From assembly GCF_030814815.1 (NCBI RefSeq), contig NZ_JAUSVR010000006.1, positions 124,001-188,000 on the forward strand: a stretch of DNA of 64,000 nt, in the 5' to 3' direction. Made by a program: the position numbers and the translations under genes. This stretch comes from Ancylobacter amanitiformis (GTDB lineage Bacteria > Pseudomonadota > Alphaproteobacteria > Rhizobiales > Xanthobacteraceae). Below are positions 25,016-33,929 of this stretch, in pieces; position 1 is the stretch's first letter, and each line of letters begins with the position of its first letter. The notes beneath the pieces were generated by a model. That model ran no database searches. It saw only the letters and a program-made list of their open reading frames with translations, and had not been told where the DNA came from.

Positions 25016-26038
25016 ATGAAGGCGGTGCGGCTGCACAAGGCGGGCGATCTGCGCGTGGAGGCGGTGCCCTCTCCCGGCGCGCCGGCGCCGGGCTGGGTGC
25101 GGCTCACCGTCACCGCCGCCGGTATCTGCGGCTCGGACCTGCATAATTTCCGCACGGGGCAGTGGATCACCCGCGCGCCCTCCATCGCCGGGCATGAACT
25201 GGCGGGCGTGGTCGCCGCGCTCGGGGAGAGCGTCGAGGGATTTGCGGTGGGCGACGCGGTGGTGGCGGATTCGCGGTTCTGGTGCGGGGAATGCCCGGCC
25301 TGCCGCGCGGGCCGCCGGCACCTGTGCGAAAGGCTCGGCTTCATCGGCGAGGCCTGCGACGGCGGCTTCGCCGAGGAGATCGTGCTGCCCGCCCGGCTGC
25401 TGCTGCCGGTCGCGCCCGGCATCGACCCGGCCGTGGCGGCGATGGCCGAGCCGCTGGCGGTCGCGCTGCACGCGGTGCGCCGCCTGGCGCCGCGGCAGGG
25501 AGAGCCGGTGCTGGTGGTCGGCTGCGGGCCGATCGGCGGGCTGGCGGCGCTGGTGCTGGCGCGCGATCATGATGGCCCTATCCTGCTCGCTGACCGCAAC
25601 GTCGCCCGCGCCGCGTGCGTGGCCGAGGTCACGGGCGGCAGCGTCGCCGCACTCGAACCCGACGCCCTTCGCGCCGCGCTGGGCGGCCGGCTGCCGGCTG
25701 CCGGCGTTGAAGCCACCGGCAGCCCGGCGGCGCTGGGCGCGCTGATCGGGGCGGTGGCGGGCGGCGCGCGCGTGGCGCTGGTCGGCATCTATCACGGCCG
25801 GCTGGCGCTCGATCCCAACCTTCTTGTCGAACGCGAGATCGACCTCGTCGGCTGCCACGCCTTCACCGATGAACTGGCGGAGGCGGTGGCGCGCCTGCCG
25901 GAACTGGCCGGCGACCTCGCCCGCCTGATCGACCGCCAGATCGGGCTCGACGCGGTGCCCGACGCCTATGCCCGGCTGCTCCGGGGCGAGGCGCAGGGCC
26001 TGAAAACCATCATCCGCCCCGGCGGCGTGCCCGCATGA
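25016..26038 (+). CDS. Zinc-dependent alcohol dehydrogenase (idonate/threonine dehydrogenase-like MDR)
   Basis: Medium-chain dehydrogenase of 340 residues: catalytic zinc Cys in CGSDLHN, GHELAG, structural zinc quartet CGECPACRAGRRHLC, and a Rossmann segment VLVVGCGPIGGLAAL. It likely oxidises a secondary alcohol of a polyol or sugar acid. The ATG lies one base after the HisD-like stop and its own stop overlaps the next gene (ATGA), so co-expression is certain. The substrate is unknown. Confidence 0.9.
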   Translation: MKAVRLHKAGDLRVEAVPSPGAPAPGWVRLTVTAAGICGSDLHNFRTGQWITRAPSIAGHELAGVVAALGESVEGFAVGDAVVADSRFWCGECPACRAGRRHLCERLGFIGEACDGGFAEEIVLPARLLLPVAPGIDPAVAAMAEPLAVALHAVRRLAPRQGEPVLVVGCGPIGGLAALVLARDHDGPILLADRNVARAACVAEVTGGSVAALEPDALRAALGGRLPAAGVEATGSPAALGALIGAVAGGARVALVGIYHGRLALDPNLLVEREIDLVGCHAFTDELAEAVARLPELAGDLARLIDRQIGLDAVPDAYARLLRGEAQGLKTIIRPGGVPA

Positions 26039-27381
26039 GCGCCCTTTCCGCGCCAAGCCGCACGGCGCAGATCCGCGCGCTCGCGCTGCTCGATCCGCTT
26101 GCCGCATGCGCGCCGCTCGCCGCGCTGCTGCGCGACCTGTTCGGGCTCGTGCCTGAAAATCTCCGCATCAATCTCGACCAGTACAGCCTGAATTCGCTGA
26201 ACGGCTTCTTCGAGACGCCGGAGGGCGCCTTCTTCTTCAAGTTCCATCAGGAGGAGGGCGAGGAGGGCATGACCGGCGAGTATTACCGCGCCGACATCCT
26301 CAGCCGCGCCGGCCTGCCGGTCGACCAGCCGGTGCATGTCTCCACCCTGCCGGGCGAGCAGATCCTGGTCTATCGCAAGCGCGAGGAGCCGCGCTTTTCC
26401 GATGTGCTGCGCGCGCTCGACATTGCCGATGATGCGGCCGTGCGGGTCAGCGCGGTGGCGGCCGAGAGCGCGCTGTCGCGGCGGCTCACAGCTACCTATC
26501 TCGCCACGCTGCACCCGATCACCCAACAGGAGGCGAACGCCGAGCCGATCCACCGGCTGTTCCACGAGCGGCTGGTCGACCGGCCGGGCGATGGCGGGCC
26601 GCCGCGCTATCCCGGCGGGCGGCTGAAGGATTTCTATCTCGGCCAGTCCTTCGCCCTTCCCGGCATGGAACTGTCGTGGGAGGACCTGTCCGCCCGGCGC
26701 TTCCGCGTCAACGGGCGGACCTATGCCCGCCCGCTGGCCGAACTGTTCGACGCCGCCGAGGCGCGGCTGCGGCCGGAACGGCTGGCGGATGCGGGCGGCG
26801 TGGTCGCCCATGGCGATGCGCATAATGCCAATGTCTGGCTCACCCCGACACGCAAGGGGCCCCGGCTCACCTTCTTCGATCCCGCTTTTGCCGGGGCCAA
26901 TGTGCCGAGCCTGCTCGCCGAGGTGAAGGCCACCTTCCACAACGTGTTCGCGCACCCGTTCTGGCTCTACGACCCCGCGCTGGCCACCGGGTGGTTCAAC
27001 GCCGTGGCGCGACTGGAGCCGGGACTGCTCGTCGTCGACACCGACTGGGCGCTGTCGCCCGTGCGGACGGCGCTCCTCGACGTGAAGGCGCGCGAGGTCT
27101 GGCGCCCGTTGCTGGCCGCCTTGAGCGCGCGCGAACTGTTGCCGGCCGACTGGCGCGAGGTCGTCCGCCTCGGGCTGTTCCTCTGCCCGACGCTGGTGAT
27201 GAACCTGCGCGCCGGCGCCCGCTCGCACACGCCCGTGTCCTCGCTGATCGGGCTGTCGGTGGCGGTGATGGCCGGCAGCGCGCCGCTGGACGGCGCGGAT
27301 ATGGTCACGCGCTTCCTCGACAGCATCGACCCCGGCAGGGGACAGGCGGAGGCCGGACGGCCTATAGAGGAGGGCCATTGA
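26035..27381 (+). CDS. Kinase-like protein of the aminoglycoside phosphotransferase (APH) fold
   Basis: Protein of 448 residues with a C-lobe catalytic loop VVAHGDAHNANVW (Brenner-type HGDxHxxN, near residue 258) and a metal-binding Asp in TFFDPAFAG (near 285). The N-lobe has FFFKFHQEEG, a plausible lysine strand. This matches small-molecule kinases of the APH/choline/methylthioribose kinase superfamily, though identity to any named family is not evident. Overlap with the alcohol dehydrogenase and 22 bp to LldD place it inside the pathway, perhaps phosphorylating an oxidised polyol. Substrate and activity are inferred. Confidence 0.65.
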   Translation: MSALSAPSRTAQIRALALLDPLAACAPLAALLRDLFGLVPENLRINLDQYSLNSLNGFFETPEGAFFFKFHQEEGEEGMTGEYYRADILSRAGLPVDQPVHVSTLPGEQILVYRKREEPRFSDVLRALDIADDAAVRVSAVAAESALSRRLTATYLATLHPITQQEANAEPIHRLFHERLVDRPGDGGPPRYPGGRLKDFYLGQSFALPGMELSWEDLSARRFRVNGRTYARPLAELFDAAEARLRPERLADAGGVVAHGDAHNANVWLTPTRKGPRLTFFDPAFAGANVPSLLAEVKATFHNVFAHPFWLYDPALATGWFNAVARLEPGLLVVDTDWALSPVRTALLDVKAREVWRPLLAALSARELLPADWREVVRLGLFLCPTLVMNLRAGARSHTPVSSLIGLSVAVMAGSAPLDGADMVTRFLDSIDPGRGQAEAGRPIEEGH

Positions 27382-27403
27382 GCCCGTCGCGAGTCGCCCC
27401 ATC

Positions 27404-28546
27404 ATGATCGTCAATGTCGAGGATGCCCGCCAAGCCGCCCGTCGCCGGTTGCCGCGCATCTTCTTCGACTATGTCGATGGCGGCGCCTTCGCCGAGGAAA
27501 CGCTGCGCGCCAACCGCGAGGATTTTGCCCGCTGGACGCTGGTGCAGCGCGTGCTCAACGACGTCTCGGCGCGCGACCTCACGACCCGCTTCCTCGGTAC
27601 CGATCATCCGCTGCCCTTCATGCTCGGACCGGTCGGTTTTCTCGGCCTCTATGCCGGCCATGGCGAAGTGGCCGCGGCGAAGGCGGCGCATGCGGCCGGC
27701 ATCGGGCTGTGCCTCTCCACCTTCTCCATCGCCTCGCTGGGCCAGCTGCGGCAGGCGACCAGCGGGCCGCTGGCTTTCCAGCTCTACGTGATGAATGATC
27801 GCGCCATCGGCGACGCATTGCTGGAGCAGGCGCGCGCGGCCGGTGTCGAGACGCTGTTCGTCACGGTCGATACCGCCATCACCTCGGTGCGCGAACGCGA
27901 CGTACGCAACGGCTTCCGCTCGCTCACCCGCATCACGCCGGCCCTCGCGCTGAAATTCGCCACGCGGCCGCGGTGGAGCCTCGACATGCTGCGCGCCGGC
28001 CGGCCGGAAGTGGGAGCCATCGCGCATCGGCCGGAATTCGGCCGGGGTGTGCTGGAGCAGGCGAGCCACCTCTCGCGGCGCATCGACACCCGCCTGTCCT
28101 GGAAGGATGTCGACGACCTGCGCGCGCGCTGGAACGGGCGGCTGGTGCTGAAGGGTATCCTGGCGCGGGAGGATGCGCTGACCGCCCGCGCGGCCGGCGT
28201 CGACGCCATCGTGGTGTCGAACCATGGCGGGCGCCAGCTCGACGGCGCCGCCTCCACCATCGCCGCGCTGCCGGACATCGCCGAGGCGCTGGGCGGCAGC
28301 CTGGAAATCCTGTTCGATGGCGGCATCCGTCGCGGCGCCGACATCGTCAAGGCGCTGGCGCTCGGCGCCTCCGGGGTGATGCTGGGGCGCGCCTATGTCT
28401 ATGGCCTCGCCGCCGCCGGCGAGGCGGGCGTCGCCCGCATCATCGCCCATCTGAGCGAGGAAGTGAGCCTCACGCTGGGGCTGATGGGGATCAGCTCGAT
28501 CGACGAATTGAAGCGCCGCGGGCGGGCGGCGCTGCGTCCGCGCTGA
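27404..28546 (+). CDS. FMN-dependent alpha-hydroxy-acid dehydrogenase (LldD/glycolate oxidase family)
   Basis: TIM-barrel flavoenzyme of 380 residues oxidising a 2-hydroxy acid to the 2-oxo acid. Landmarks are FDYVDGGAFAEETL (active-site Tyr), FQLYVMND, KGILAREDA (Lys), catalytic His in VSNHGGRQLDG, and the phosphate-binding ILFDGGIRRGADIVKAL. Lactate, mandelate or glycolate are possible substrates. It is the last gene of the HisD-ADH-kinase-LldD set and is followed by a strong bidirectional hairpin. Confidence 0.92.
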   Translation: MIVNVEDARQAARRRLPRIFFDYVDGGAFAEETLRANREDFARWTLVQRVLNDVSARDLTTRFLGTDHPLPFMLGPVGFLGLYAGHGEVAAAKAAHAAGIGLCLSTFSIASLGQLRQATSGPLAFQLYVMNDRAIGDALLEQARAAGVETLFVTVDTAITSVRERDVRNGFRSLTRITPALALKFATRPRWSLDMLRAGRPEVGAIAHRPEFGRGVLEQASHLSRRIDTRLSWKDVDDLRARWNGRLVLKGILAREDALTARAAGVDAIVVSNHGGRQLDGAASTIAALPDIAEALGGSLEILFDGGIRRGADIVKALALGASGVMLGRAYVYGLAAAGEAGVARIIAHLSEEVSLTLGLMGISSIDELKRRGRAALRPR

Positions 28547-28580
28547 GCGTGGCCGTCTCGGAACGACCGATGCAACCCGC

Positions 28581-28619
28581 GTGCCCCGATCTGGCGGCGC
28601 TGCCCTCAGATCGGGGCAC
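28581..28619. terminator. Bidirectional terminator hairpin between LldD and the ABC operon
   Basis: GTGCCCCGATCT and AGATCGGGGCAC are perfect 12-bp arms around a 15-base loop, filling the short spacer between two convergent genes. Confidence 0.75.
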
Positions 28620-28622
28620 CAT

Positions 28623-29477
28623 CTAATGCTCGTCGTCCTTGATCTCGTTCTTGAGCAGATCGAGGATGCGGCGCTTCACGGCGATGAATTCCGCATCCAT
28701 CACCATGTCCATCGAGCGCGGGCGGGGAATGGGGACGATGATCTCCTCCTTCAGCCGGCCGGGACGCGCGGTCATCACATAGATGCGGTCGCCGAGCAGG
28801 ATGGCCTCGTCAATGTCATGGGTGACGAACAGCACGGTCTTGCGGTTCTCTTCCCACACCCGCAGCAGCAGCTTCTGCATGGAGTTGCGGGTCTGGCTGT
28901 CCAGCGCGCCGAACGGCTCGTCCATGAGAAGGATCTTCGGGTCGTTGGCGAGCGCGCGGGCGATGGCGACGCGCTGCATCATGCCGCCGGAGAGCTGCTT
29001 GGGGTAGGCGTCGTGAAAGGCGGCAAGGCCCGTTTCGTTGAGGTAGCGGTTGACGATCTCCTCCCGCTGCTTCGCCGGCATGCGGCGGCGCTTGAGGCCG
29101 AATTCCACGTTCTCGCGCACGGTGAGCCAGGGAAACAGCGTGTAGGACTGGAACACCATGCCGCGGTCCGGCCCGGGCCCGTCCACTTCCTCGTCGCCGA
29201 GCAGGATCTCGCCGGAGGTCGGCTCGGCGAGACCGGCGACGAGATAGAGCAGGCTCGACTTGCCGCAGCCCGAGGGGCCGACGATGACGGCGAACTGGTT
29301 GTCCGGTACGTCGATGGAGATGTTGTCGATGGCGACGACATTCTTGCCGCGCGTGGAATATTCCAGCCGCACATCCTTGATGCGCAGGCGCGGCTCGGTG
29401 GCGCCGGCGCCAGAGGTCGCCGATCCGATGCCGGCATTCGCCGGCGAGGTCTCGCGCTGCAGTTGGACGACGCTCAT
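28623..29477 (-). CDS. ABC transporter ATPase, SsuB/TauB type (system 1)
   Basis: Import ATPase of 284 residues: Walker A GPSGCGKSS, Q-loop FQSYTLFPW, signature LSGGMMQR, Walker B ILLMDEPFGALD, and H-loop VTHDIDEA. It powers the permease encoded upstream at 29507. The family covers nitrate, sulfonate, taurine and thiamine-precursor importers. An extra N-terminal stretch of about 30 residues rich in Ala/Gly precedes the ATPase core. Last gene of the minus-strand operon. Confidence 0.92.
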   Translation of the reverse strand: MSVVQLQRETSPANAGIGSATSGAGATEPRLRIKDVRLEYSTRGKNVVAIDNISIDVPDNQFAVIVGPSGCGKSSLLYLVAGLAEPTSGEILLGDEEVDGPGPDRGMVFQSYTLFPWLTVRENVEFGLKRRRMPAKQREEIVNRYLNETGLAAFHDAYPKQLSGGMMQRVAIARALANDPKILLMDEPFGALDSQTRNSMQKLLLRVWEENRKTVLFVTHDIDEAILLGDRIYVMTARPGRLKEEIIVPIPRPRSMDMVMDAEFIAVKRRILDLLKNEIKDDEH

Positions 29478-29506
29478 CGCTCGCTCCCGGTCGCGGTTGA
29501 GGGGGA

Positions 29507-30310
29507 TCAGTTCGCCCACGGCACCAGCCGCAGGCGCACCAGCCGGAACACGGTGTCGGTGAACAGGCCGAGCAGGCCGATCACCGCGATGGCGAGGAAG
29601 ATGACATCCACCTGGAAGCCGCGCATCGCCTTCATCGAGATGTAGCCGAGGCCCGAGGACGCGGCGACCAGCTCCGCCACCACCAGGTAGGTCCAGGCCC
29701 AGCCCATGGTGATGCGCAGCGTGTCGACGATGCCCGGCAGCGCGGCGGGGGTCAGCACGTGCAGCAGCGCGTCGCGGCGCGAGGCGCCGAGCGTGTAGGA
29801 GGCGTTCAGCAGGTCCTTCGAGACGCCGCGCGACACGTCGGCGATCATCACCAGCTGCTGGAAGAAGGTGCCGAAGAAGATGACCATGATGCGCTGTTCG
29901 ATGCCGATGCCGATCCACAGGATGAACAGCGGCACGAAGGAGGTTACCGGCAGGTAGCGGATGAAGTTGACCAGCGGTTCGAGGCCGGCCTGCACCACGC
30001 GGAACGTGCCCATGAGCAGGCCGAGCGGCACGGCGATGAGGGAGGAGATGAGGAAGCCGATCACCACCACCTGCAGGCTCGCCCAGATGTGCTGCTGCAG
30101 CGTGCCATCCTCGAACAGGCGGAAGAAGGCGCCGATCACCGCGCTGGGCGAGGGCAGGAAGATGTCCTTCATGAAGCCGCCATAGGTCGCCAGCGACCAC
30201 AGGCCGATCACCACCAGCCAGGTGAGCGTGGAGACGGCATAGCGCAGGCCGGCCGGCACCTCGCTCTTGGGGGTGAGGCAGGCATCGATGAGGGAGCGCT
30301 TGCGGGCCAT
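29507..30310 (-). CDS. ABC transporter permease, SsuC/TauC type (system 1)
   Basis: Inner-membrane permease of 267 residues with six predicted helices and the cytoplasmic EAA loop (ASYTLGASRRDALLHVLTPAALPG). It pairs with the ATPase 29 bp downstream and the receptor encoded 237 bp upstream. The spacer to the receptor gene is filled by a dispersed repeat. Start MARKRSLID at 30310. Confidence 0.92.
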   Translation of the reverse strand: MARKRSLIDACLTPKSEVPAGLRYAVSTLTWLVVIGLWSLATYGGFMKDIFLPSPSAVIGAFFRLFEDGTLQQHIWASLQVVVIGFLISSLIAVPLGLLMGTFRVVQAGLEPLVNFIRYLPVTSFVPLFILWIGIGIEQRIMVIFFGTFFQQLVMIADVSRGVSKDLLNASYTLGASRRDALLHVLTPAALPGIVDTLRITMGWAWTYLVVAELVAASSGLGYISMKAMRGFQVDVIFLAIAVIGLLGLFTDTVFRLVRLRLVPWAN

Positions 30311-30350
30311 GAAGCCTCTCAGTTCAGTCTACGTGTTCAACTCGTCATTT

Positions 30351-30523
30351 CCTCTCCCCGCCGGGGAGAGGTGGCCCGCGAAGCGGGTCGGTGAGGGGCG
30401 ACGCCATCGCGGAGCGGCGGAGCCCCTTGCCCCCGCCCCTCTCCCAGAAGCCGGATGCTTCCGGCTTCTGCCTTCCCGGTACCGAACGCGGCAACAGCCG
30501 GGTTTGGACAGGGAGAGGGGGAG
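30351..30523. repeat. Dispersed palindromic repeat, copy 2, split by a hairpin
   Basis: The left half (CTCTCCCCGCCGGGGAGAG, then GGTCGGTGAGGGG) is intact. The right half (CCCCTCTCCC ... GGGAGAGGG) is interrupted by about 60 bp containing a perfect 10-bp-arm hairpin, AGAAGCCGGA (30446) with TCCGGCTTCT (30460). Lies between receptor and permease genes of system 1. Confidence 0.8.
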
Positions 30524-30547
30524 AACACCCGTGGGGCGTCGCTGCGA

Positions 30548-31534
30548 TCACTGGGTGAAGCTGGGATCGATGATCTCGGCATAGCCGATCGGCTTCTTGA
30601 TCTTGCCGAGGTCGGTCCAGATCTCGTTGCCGAGGGTGATCACATCGGTCACCTTGCCCGGCTTTTCCGGGGTGCCGAGATATTCCACCGTCATGGCCTT
30701 GTCGTAGAACTTCACGCCCGAGGCGGCGTCGGCGAAGTCCTTGGGCTCCTTGAGATAGCCGCCCACGCCCTTGGCCATGATGGCATAGGCCTTGTCGGGG
30801 TTGGTCTTGATGTAGTCGACTGCCTTCTGCAGGCCGGCGACGAAGCCCTTCACGTCCGCCGGACGGTCTTTCAGAACCGAGCAGGAGATTTCCAGCACGT
30901 CGACGATGACGCCCGGCGTGGCGGCGCTGTCGGTGAGCACCTTGCCGACATTCTTGGTCTTCACCAGCGTGAGATTCGGCTCCCAGGTGACGGCGACCGG
31001 GACCTGGCCGGCGATGAAGGCGGCGGCGGCGGCGTCGGCGCTCATGTTGAGCACCTCGACATCCTTCAGCGGAATGCCTTCCTTCTTGAGCAGGTAGGAG
31101 AACCAGAACTGCGAGGTCGAGCCCTCGTTCAGCGCGACCGTCTTGCCCTTCAGATCCTTGAGCGAGTTGATCTCCTTGACCGAGACCATGCCGTCGCCGC
31201 CATGGCTCTCGTCGAACAGCGCCACCGCCTTGAAGCAGAAATTGTCCGAGCGATACTTCAGGATCTCGTCCAGCGTGGTGGCGGTGCCGTCCAGCTTGCC
31301 GGCGGCCTGCGCGGCCATGGCGAGGGCGGAATCATCGACCACCTGGAAATCGACGTCGACCCCGTTCTCCTTGAAGTAGCCGAGTTCCTTGGCGAGGTAG
31401 AGCGGGCCATAGCCGACCCACACCGTGTGGCCGATGGAGATCTTGCCCGCGAGCGCGGGCTGGGCGGCACCGGCGGCGAGGACGGCCCCGGCAAAGGCAC
31501 CGGCGAGGCACCGGCGGAAGGTCTTCGTCAGCAT
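30548..31534 (-). CDS. ABC transporter substrate-binding protein, NMT1/TauA-like (system 1)
   Basis: Periplasmic receptor of 328 residues. The signal peptide covers about residues 1-29 (cut after AQPALA). The mature N terminus GKISIGHTVWVGYGPLYLAKELGYFKEN is characteristic of the SsuA/TauA/NMT1 group. Domain 2 contains FIAGQVPVAVTWEPNL. The ligand is unknown: sulfonates, nitrate-like anions, pyrimidine derivatives and others occur in this group. It belongs with permease 29507 and ATPase 28623. Confidence 0.9.
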   Translation of the reverse strand: MLTKTFRRCLAGAFAGAVLAAGAAQPALAGKISIGHTVWVGYGPLYLAKELGYFKENGVDVDFQVVDDSALAMAAQAAGKLDGTATTLDEILKYRSDNFCFKAVALFDESHGGDGMVSVKEINSLKDLKGKTVALNEGSTSQFWFSYLLKKEGIPLKDVEVLNMSADAAAAAFIAGQVPVAVTWEPNLTLVKTKNVGKVLTDSAATPGVIVDVLEISCSVLKDRPADVKGFVAGLQKAVDYIKTNPDKAYAIMAKGVGGYLKEPKDFADAASGVKFYDKAMTVEYLGTPEKPGKVTDVITLGNEIWTDLGKIKKPIGYAEIIDPSFTQ

Positions 31535-31961
31535 TGTTCTCTCCTCTGGAACCGGCATCCGGCCGGCGTCGGCACATTCCGGGGATGGCGTGAAACCGGT
31601 GATGCAGTTGGGCGGTCGTCTGGTCGGCCGGGCTGGAAAGTGTCTATTCTTAGAACCGCGAAACAAGCCTGATGGCAGGTAGTTAGCTCCCCGGTTCCGG
31701 GAAGCCGCGCTGTTCGGCGGCGGGGAAACGCTAAGCCGGATTCAACAATCAGGCACGTCCATGTTTTGAGCAGGCCGCGCTTATTCGCTCGTCACTCGCC
31801 GACCCTCGCGCGGCTCCCGCCGAACCCGCGGCGAGAACCGATGAGCGAGGGACTCCAGCCGGTTGCCAGGCCCCCGGTCCCATGCCGCACCGGCCGGGTC
31901 CGCGCCGGAATGCTTCGAAAACGGGCGCCATGGTCGGCGCGCCGCAGCGCCTGCGCGGCTG
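31535..31961. other. Spacer between flavin reductase and system 1 receptor genes
   Basis: No gene is supported on either strand. Its 427 bp are long enough for a separate promoter for system 1, but no convincing box or operator stands out. Confidence 0.55.
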
Positions 31962-32534
31962 TCACGCCTCGCCCCCGCTTCCCACCGCGTGATAGCGGCG
32001 GCCGAAATAGATGAGGCCGTCCTGCGCGCCGTCGGATGCCAGATTGACCACTTCGCAGAACAGCACGTCATGCGTGCCCACCTCGACCGCGCGCGTGATG
32101 CGGCAGTCGAAGGCCGCCGGCGCGCCGACCAGCATGGGCGCGCCGGTCGCCGCGCGGCGCCAGTGCCCGGCCTTGAAGCGCTCGGCCGGCGGCGTGCCGC
32201 CGCCGAACAGCCGCGACAATTCCTCGTGCTCGGGTGCCAGCGTGTTGACGCAGAGCACGCCATTGGCGTGGAAGGTGGCGGCGGCGGACGAGCCCTTGTT
32301 GAGGCACACCAGCAGGGTCGGCGGCGTATCCGTCACCGAGCACACCGCCGAGGCGGTGAAGCCGTGGCGCCCGCCCGGCCCGTCGGTGGTGACGATATTG
32401 ACCGCCGCGCCGAGCCGCGCCATGGCGTCGCGATAATCCTGCCGCGTCACCGGTGAAAACGGCCCGGCGCCCGGCGGCGTGCCGGCCAGCTTCAGCCGGC
32501 TGGCAGGGTGCGGGTGCGGATCGCACGTCGCCAT
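31962..32534 (-). CDS. Flavin reductase (RutF/HpaC-like)
   Basis: NAD(P)H:flavin oxidoreductase of 190 residues that supplies reduced FMN to the adjacent monooxygenase. Features are FSPVTRQDYRDAMARLGAAVNIVTT, GFTASAVCSVTDTPPTLLVCLN (flavin-binding core), and FCEVVNLASDGAQDGLIYFGRRYH at the end. Start: ATG at 32534 (MATCDPHPHP) has GGAG 7 bases upstream; the ATG six bases earlier would be too close to it. It lies 76 bp downstream of the monooxygenase gene, the usual pairing for two-component systems. Confidence 0.9.
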   Translation of the reverse strand: MATCDPHPHPASRLKLAGTPPGAGPFSPVTRQDYRDAMARLGAAVNIVTTDGPGGRHGFTASAVCSVTDTPPTLLVCLNKGSSAAATFHANGVLCVNTLAPEHEELSRLFGGGTPPAERFKAGHWRRAATGAPMLVGAPAAFDCRITRAVEVGTHDVLFCEVVNLASDGAQDGLIYFGRRYHAVGSGGEA

Positions 32535-32610
32535 GGGCATGCTCCATGTTGAACCGGGAAAAGGCGCCGGGGTTGGACCGGCGAGAGGGGGAGAGGCAGG
32601 GCGGCGCGGC

Positions 32611-33924
32611 TCAGAATTCGCGCAGATTGTCCCGCAGCAGCTGGTGCTTGTATTCGCGGCGCACGAGGCCGCGCTGCTGCAGCTCCGGCACCAGCCCGTC
32701 GCAGATCTCCGCGATGTAGCGACGCGAGACGCGCAGCACCGGCGTGGTGATGAGGAAGCCGTCGCCGCCCACCTCGTCCATCGCCGCGCCCATCTGCTCG
32801 GCCACCTGCGCCGGCGTGCCGATCAGATCCATCGAGGAGACGAGGCCGCCGCCGCCCGCCGCCGCCAGCTGGCGCAGCGTCTTGCCCGAGCCCCATTGCT
32901 GGAACTTGTCGAGCGTGCCGGATTCGCCATTGGTGACGAGCTTTTCGGGAAGCGGCTTGTCGAGGTCGTACTGGGCGAAGTCGATTTCGGTGATGGCGGA
33001 AATGGAGATCAGCACGTCGGTGACGAAACTGTCCGACATGGTGACATTGTCATAGCGGGCACGGGCCTCGCTTTCCGTCTCGCCCAGGCTCGGGCAGATG
33101 CAGAAGAACACCTTGATATCGTCCGGGTCGCGGCCGAGTCTCTCGGCGCGGGCGCGGATATCGGCGCGGAACGCCTTCATGCCCTCCACGCCATTGGCCA
33201 CCGAGACGATGGCGTCGGCATGCCGGGCGGCGAAGTCGCGCCCGCGCGGGGAGGCGCCGGCCTGCAGATACACGGGACGGCGCTGCGGCGAGGGCACGGT
33301 GTTGAGCGGCCCGCGCACCTGATAATAGGTGCCCTTGTGGTCGATCGTGTGGACCTTGGACCCATCGGCATAGATGCCGTTCTTGCGGTCGAGCACCACC
33401 GCGTCGGGCTCCCACGAATCGAACAGCTTGCCGACCACCTCCATATATTCCTCGGCCATGGCGTAGCGGTCCTCGCGCGGGGGCAGCTTGTCCATGCCGA
33501 AATTCTTCGCCATCAGGTCCTCGGCGGAGGTGACGACATTCCAGCCGAAGCGGCCCTTGGTCAGGCTGTCGATGGTCGAGGACAGCCGCGCCAGCATGAA
33601 GGGCGGGTAGGCCATGGTCGACAGCGTGGCGACCACGCCCAGGTGCCGGGTCGCCATGCCCATGGCCACCGCCAGCGGCGCGGGATCGGCCTTCGGCACC
33701 ATCATGGCATGCTTGAGCGAGAGGTCGCGCGAGCCGCCATAGGTCTCCGGCACCATGAGCTTGTCCTCGATCATGATGAGATCGAAGCAGGCCCGCTCCA
33801 GCGACTGCGCCATTTCCACATAGAACTGCCCGTCCCACGGATTGCCGCCCTGGCCGAACGGCTCGCGCCATTCGTCGGGCGTGAAGTTCATGAACCAGGC
33901 GAGGTGGAAGCGCTTGTCGGCCAT
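32611..33924 (-). CDS. LLM-class flavin-dependent monooxygenase (NtaA/SnaA/DszA family)
   Basis: FMNH2-dependent monooxygenase, 437 residues, bacterial-luciferase fold. Family landmarks are WFMNFTPDEWREPF, SSTIDSLTKGRFGWNVVTS, KVHTIDHKGTYYQVRGPLN and RPVYLQAGASPRGRDFAA. Known members cleave C-N or C-S bonds in nitrilotriacetate, EDTA, dibenzothiophene sulfone or alkane sulfonates; the substrate here is not predictable. It begins 5 bases after the system 2 ATPase stop and is followed by its flavin reductase, so import and oxidation are genetically coupled. Confidence 0.92.
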   Translation of the reverse strand: MADKRFHLAWFMNFTPDEWREPFGQGGNPWDGQFYVEMAQSLERACFDLIMIEDKLMVPETYGGSRDLSLKHAMMVPKADPAPLAVAMGMATRHLGVVATLSTMAYPPFMLARLSSTIDSLTKGRFGWNVVTSAEDLMAKNFGMDKLPPREDRYAMAEEYMEVVGKLFDSWEPDAVVLDRKNGIYADGSKVHTIDHKGTYYQVRGPLNTVPSPQRRPVYLQAGASPRGRDFAARHADAIVSVANGVEGMKAFRADIRARAERLGRDPDDIKVFFCICPSLGETESEARARYDNVTMSDSFVTDVLISISAITEIDFAQYDLDKPLPEKLVTNGESGTLDKFQQWGSGKTLRQLAAAGGGGLVSSMDLIGTPAQVAEQMGAAMDEVGGDGFLITTPVLRVSRRYIAEICDGLVPELQQRGLVRREYKHQLLRDNLREF

Positions 33925-33929
33925 TGCGA

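Noticed and set aside
22558-25422. 954-residue open frame antisense to the SDR, HisD-like and ADH genes
   Set aside because: Spans three well-supported genes on the other strand, with low-complexity Arg/His composition and no ribosome site.
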